A DNA stretch of 64,000 nt from Methanosaeta sp. PtaB.Bin018 (lineage in GTDB: Archaea > Halobacteriota > Methanosarcinia > Methanotrichales > Methanotrichaceae). Position numbers and translations under genes: made by a program. Below the pieces are notes generated by a model. That model saw nothing but the letters and a program-made list of their open reading frames with translations, did not search any database and was not told the DNA's origin. Location of the stretch: assembly GCA_002067755.1 (NCBI GenBank), contig MVQH01000088.1, positions 1 through 64,000 of the forward strand. The letters run 5' to 3'. This document shows, one piece after another, positions 62,974 to 64,000 of the stretch (position 1 is its first letter; each line of letters starts with the position of its first letter).

Positions 62974-62979
62974 AATCTC

Positions 62980-64000
62980 TTGGTCTCAGGAATAGTCAGC
63001 TATGGGGTTTACATCCCTCGATTCAGGATACGGGTAAACGAGATCTCCAGGGTTTGGGGTGACGGAGATGATATCTCAGAAAGCTTGCAGGTCTTCGAGA
63101 AGTCGGTGCCAGACCTGGATGAGGATGCTGTAACCATCGCAGTGGAAGCGGCCCGCAACTCTTTGCAGCGTGCAAATGTGGACCCCCGTCGTATCGGGGC
63201 CATATATGCAGGCTCTGAAAGCCATCCTTATGCAGTGAAGCCCACTGGGACGATCGTGGGCCAGGCAGTCTGCTCATCATCATCCTTCACAGCAGCGGAT
63301 TTCGAGTTTGCCTGCAAAGCAGGAACCGCTGCAATCCAGGCATGCCTGGGGCTGGTCGGCTCTAAAGACATTGAGCTTGGCCTTGCCATAGGTGCGGATG
63401 TGAGCCAGGGAGCCCCTGGCGACATGCTCGAGTACACAGCCGCTGCCGGCGGAGCGGCCTATCTCATCGGGCGCGAGGACCTGGCTGCTGAGATTGAGAG
63501 CTTTTATTCGTTTACCACTGACACGCCAGACTTCTGGAGGCGCGATGGCATGCCATACCCCGAACACGGAGGGAGATTCACTGGAGAGCCTGCATACTTC
63601 AAGCACGTCTCAAGCGCGGCTCGCGGGCTCATGGAGCGCATGGGCACCACACCAGACGATTACGATTATGCGGTCTTTCACCAGCCCAATGGAAAGTTCC
63701 CTGTTCGTGTAGCCAAGAAGCTTGGATTTAGCAAACGGCAGATCGAGCCGGGCCTGGTGGTGCCCATGATCGGAAACACTTACTCCGGCTCCTGCCTCAT
63801 AGGCCTGGCTGCCACGTTAGACATCGCAGAGCCCGGCGATCGGATATTTGTGACGAGCTTTGGCTCTGGCGCGGGCAGCGATGCGTTCTCCATATCAGTA
63901 AAGGATAGGATCGAGGACATTCGCTGCGGCGCGCCCTCTGTGAGGGATTACATCGGCGATGCCCAATATCTTGATTATGCAATGTATGCCAAGCACAAGG
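62980..64000 (+). CDS. hydroxymethylglutaryl-CoA synthase (partial, runs off right edge)
   Basis: HMGS condenses acetyl-CoA with acetoacetyl-CoA, an early mevalonate-pathway step. The 340 visible residues show [20 protein letters not shown], the catalytic Glu region ([13 protein letters not shown]), the nucleophile Cys in [14 protein letters not shown] and the His in FHQPNGKFP. Start TTG 62980 has GGGTGA 6 nt upstream, formed by the regulator stop. The 3' end is beyond the window; thiolase and a DUF35 protein commonly follow in archaea. Confidence 0.94.
   Translation, partial: MVSGIVSYGVYIPRFRIRVNEISRVWGDGDDISESLQVFEKSVPDLDEDAVTIAVEAARNSLQRANVDPRRIGAIYAGSESHPYAVKPTGTIVGQAVCSSSSFTAADFEFACKAGTAAIQACLGLVGSKDIELGLAIGADVSQGAPGDMLEYTAAAGGAAYLIGREDLAAEIESFYSFTTDTPDFWRRDGMPYPEHGGRFTGEPAYFKHVSSAARGLMERMGTTPDDYDYAVFHQPNGKFPVRVAKKLGFSKRQIEPGLVVPMIGNTYSGSCLIGLAATLDIAEPGDRIFVTSFGSGAGSDAFSISVKDRIEDIRCGAPSVRDYIGDAQYLDYAMYAKHK

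Noticed and set aside
1-64000. CRISPR array, rRNA or prophage
   Set aside because: I saw no regularly spaced repeats with spacers, no rRNA motifs and no phage structural genes.

Overview
This window comes from a methanogenic archaeon, most likely an aceticlastic member of the Methanotrichaceae (Methanothrix/Methanosaeta) or a close relative. The support is a complete mtrEDCBAFGH operon, a six-gene block of methanogenesis marker proteins behind atwA, and genes for methanofuran, F420 and coenzyme B cofactors. It also has archaeal lipid enzymes (CarS, G1P dehydrogenase, aconitase X, HMG-CoA synthase), archaeal SRP19/SRP54/NAC, intron-bearing tRNAs, archaeal promoters and many GTG/TTG starts. The genus is an inference; no rRNA is present.

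Layout. 1-0.8 kb is a graveyard of transposase fragments plus a dispersed repeat, followed by an intron-containing tRNA-Met. 1-3.8 kb is a coenzyme A operon (coaBC, pantoate kinase, phosphopantothenate synthetase). 3.8-9.9 kb is a leftward run: PHP phosphoesterase, broken DUF2209, isolated HflX N-domain, UPF0280, ThrRS, NAC, HD hydrolase. 10-14 kb has DUF211, SRP19, nifB, a PIN-domain RNA ligase partner and mtd. 15.3-18.4 kb is a leftward operon pairing soluble MtrA and MtrH paralogues with both subunits of aconitase X (phosphomevalonate dehydratase). Then come srp54, a Cys-patterned TPR protein, a sugar nucleotidyltransferase, aksA and S-adenosylmethionine synthetase.

27.8-34.5 kb is the MCR-activation/marker operon (atwA, mmp3, mmp6, mmp5, mmp15, mmp17, mmp7). 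35-43.8 kb has mscL, mfnF, an FrhB/FpoF-like F420 oxidoreductase, a YchF-type GTPase, serA, mfnB with a divergent HisA-like gene, and argB. 43.9-48.3 kb is more accessory: a DOMON-DUF2202 lipoprotein with operator-like repeats upstream, three successive NifX-domain proteins (one fused to a cation efflux transporter), and IS5/DUF2202 remnants. 48.3-55.6 kb has an orphan ABC ATPase, egsA, F420 genes cofG and cofD mixed with sepF, zpr1 and mmp12, and small membrane proteins. 56.3-61.3 kb is the mtr operon, with visible promoter and terminator. The right end has carS, an intron-containing tRNA-Gly, and an HTH regulator coupled to HMG-CoA synthase, which runs off the window.

How it fits together: mtd, mtr and the marker/atwA operon serve C1 transfer and methyl-CoM reductase. 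nifB and the NifX-domain cluster could supply complex Fe-S clusters for MCR activation, since no nitrogenase genes are present here. mfn, cof and aks genes make the C1, electron and thiol cofactors. HMGS, AcnX, EgsA and CarS are steps toward archaeol lipids.
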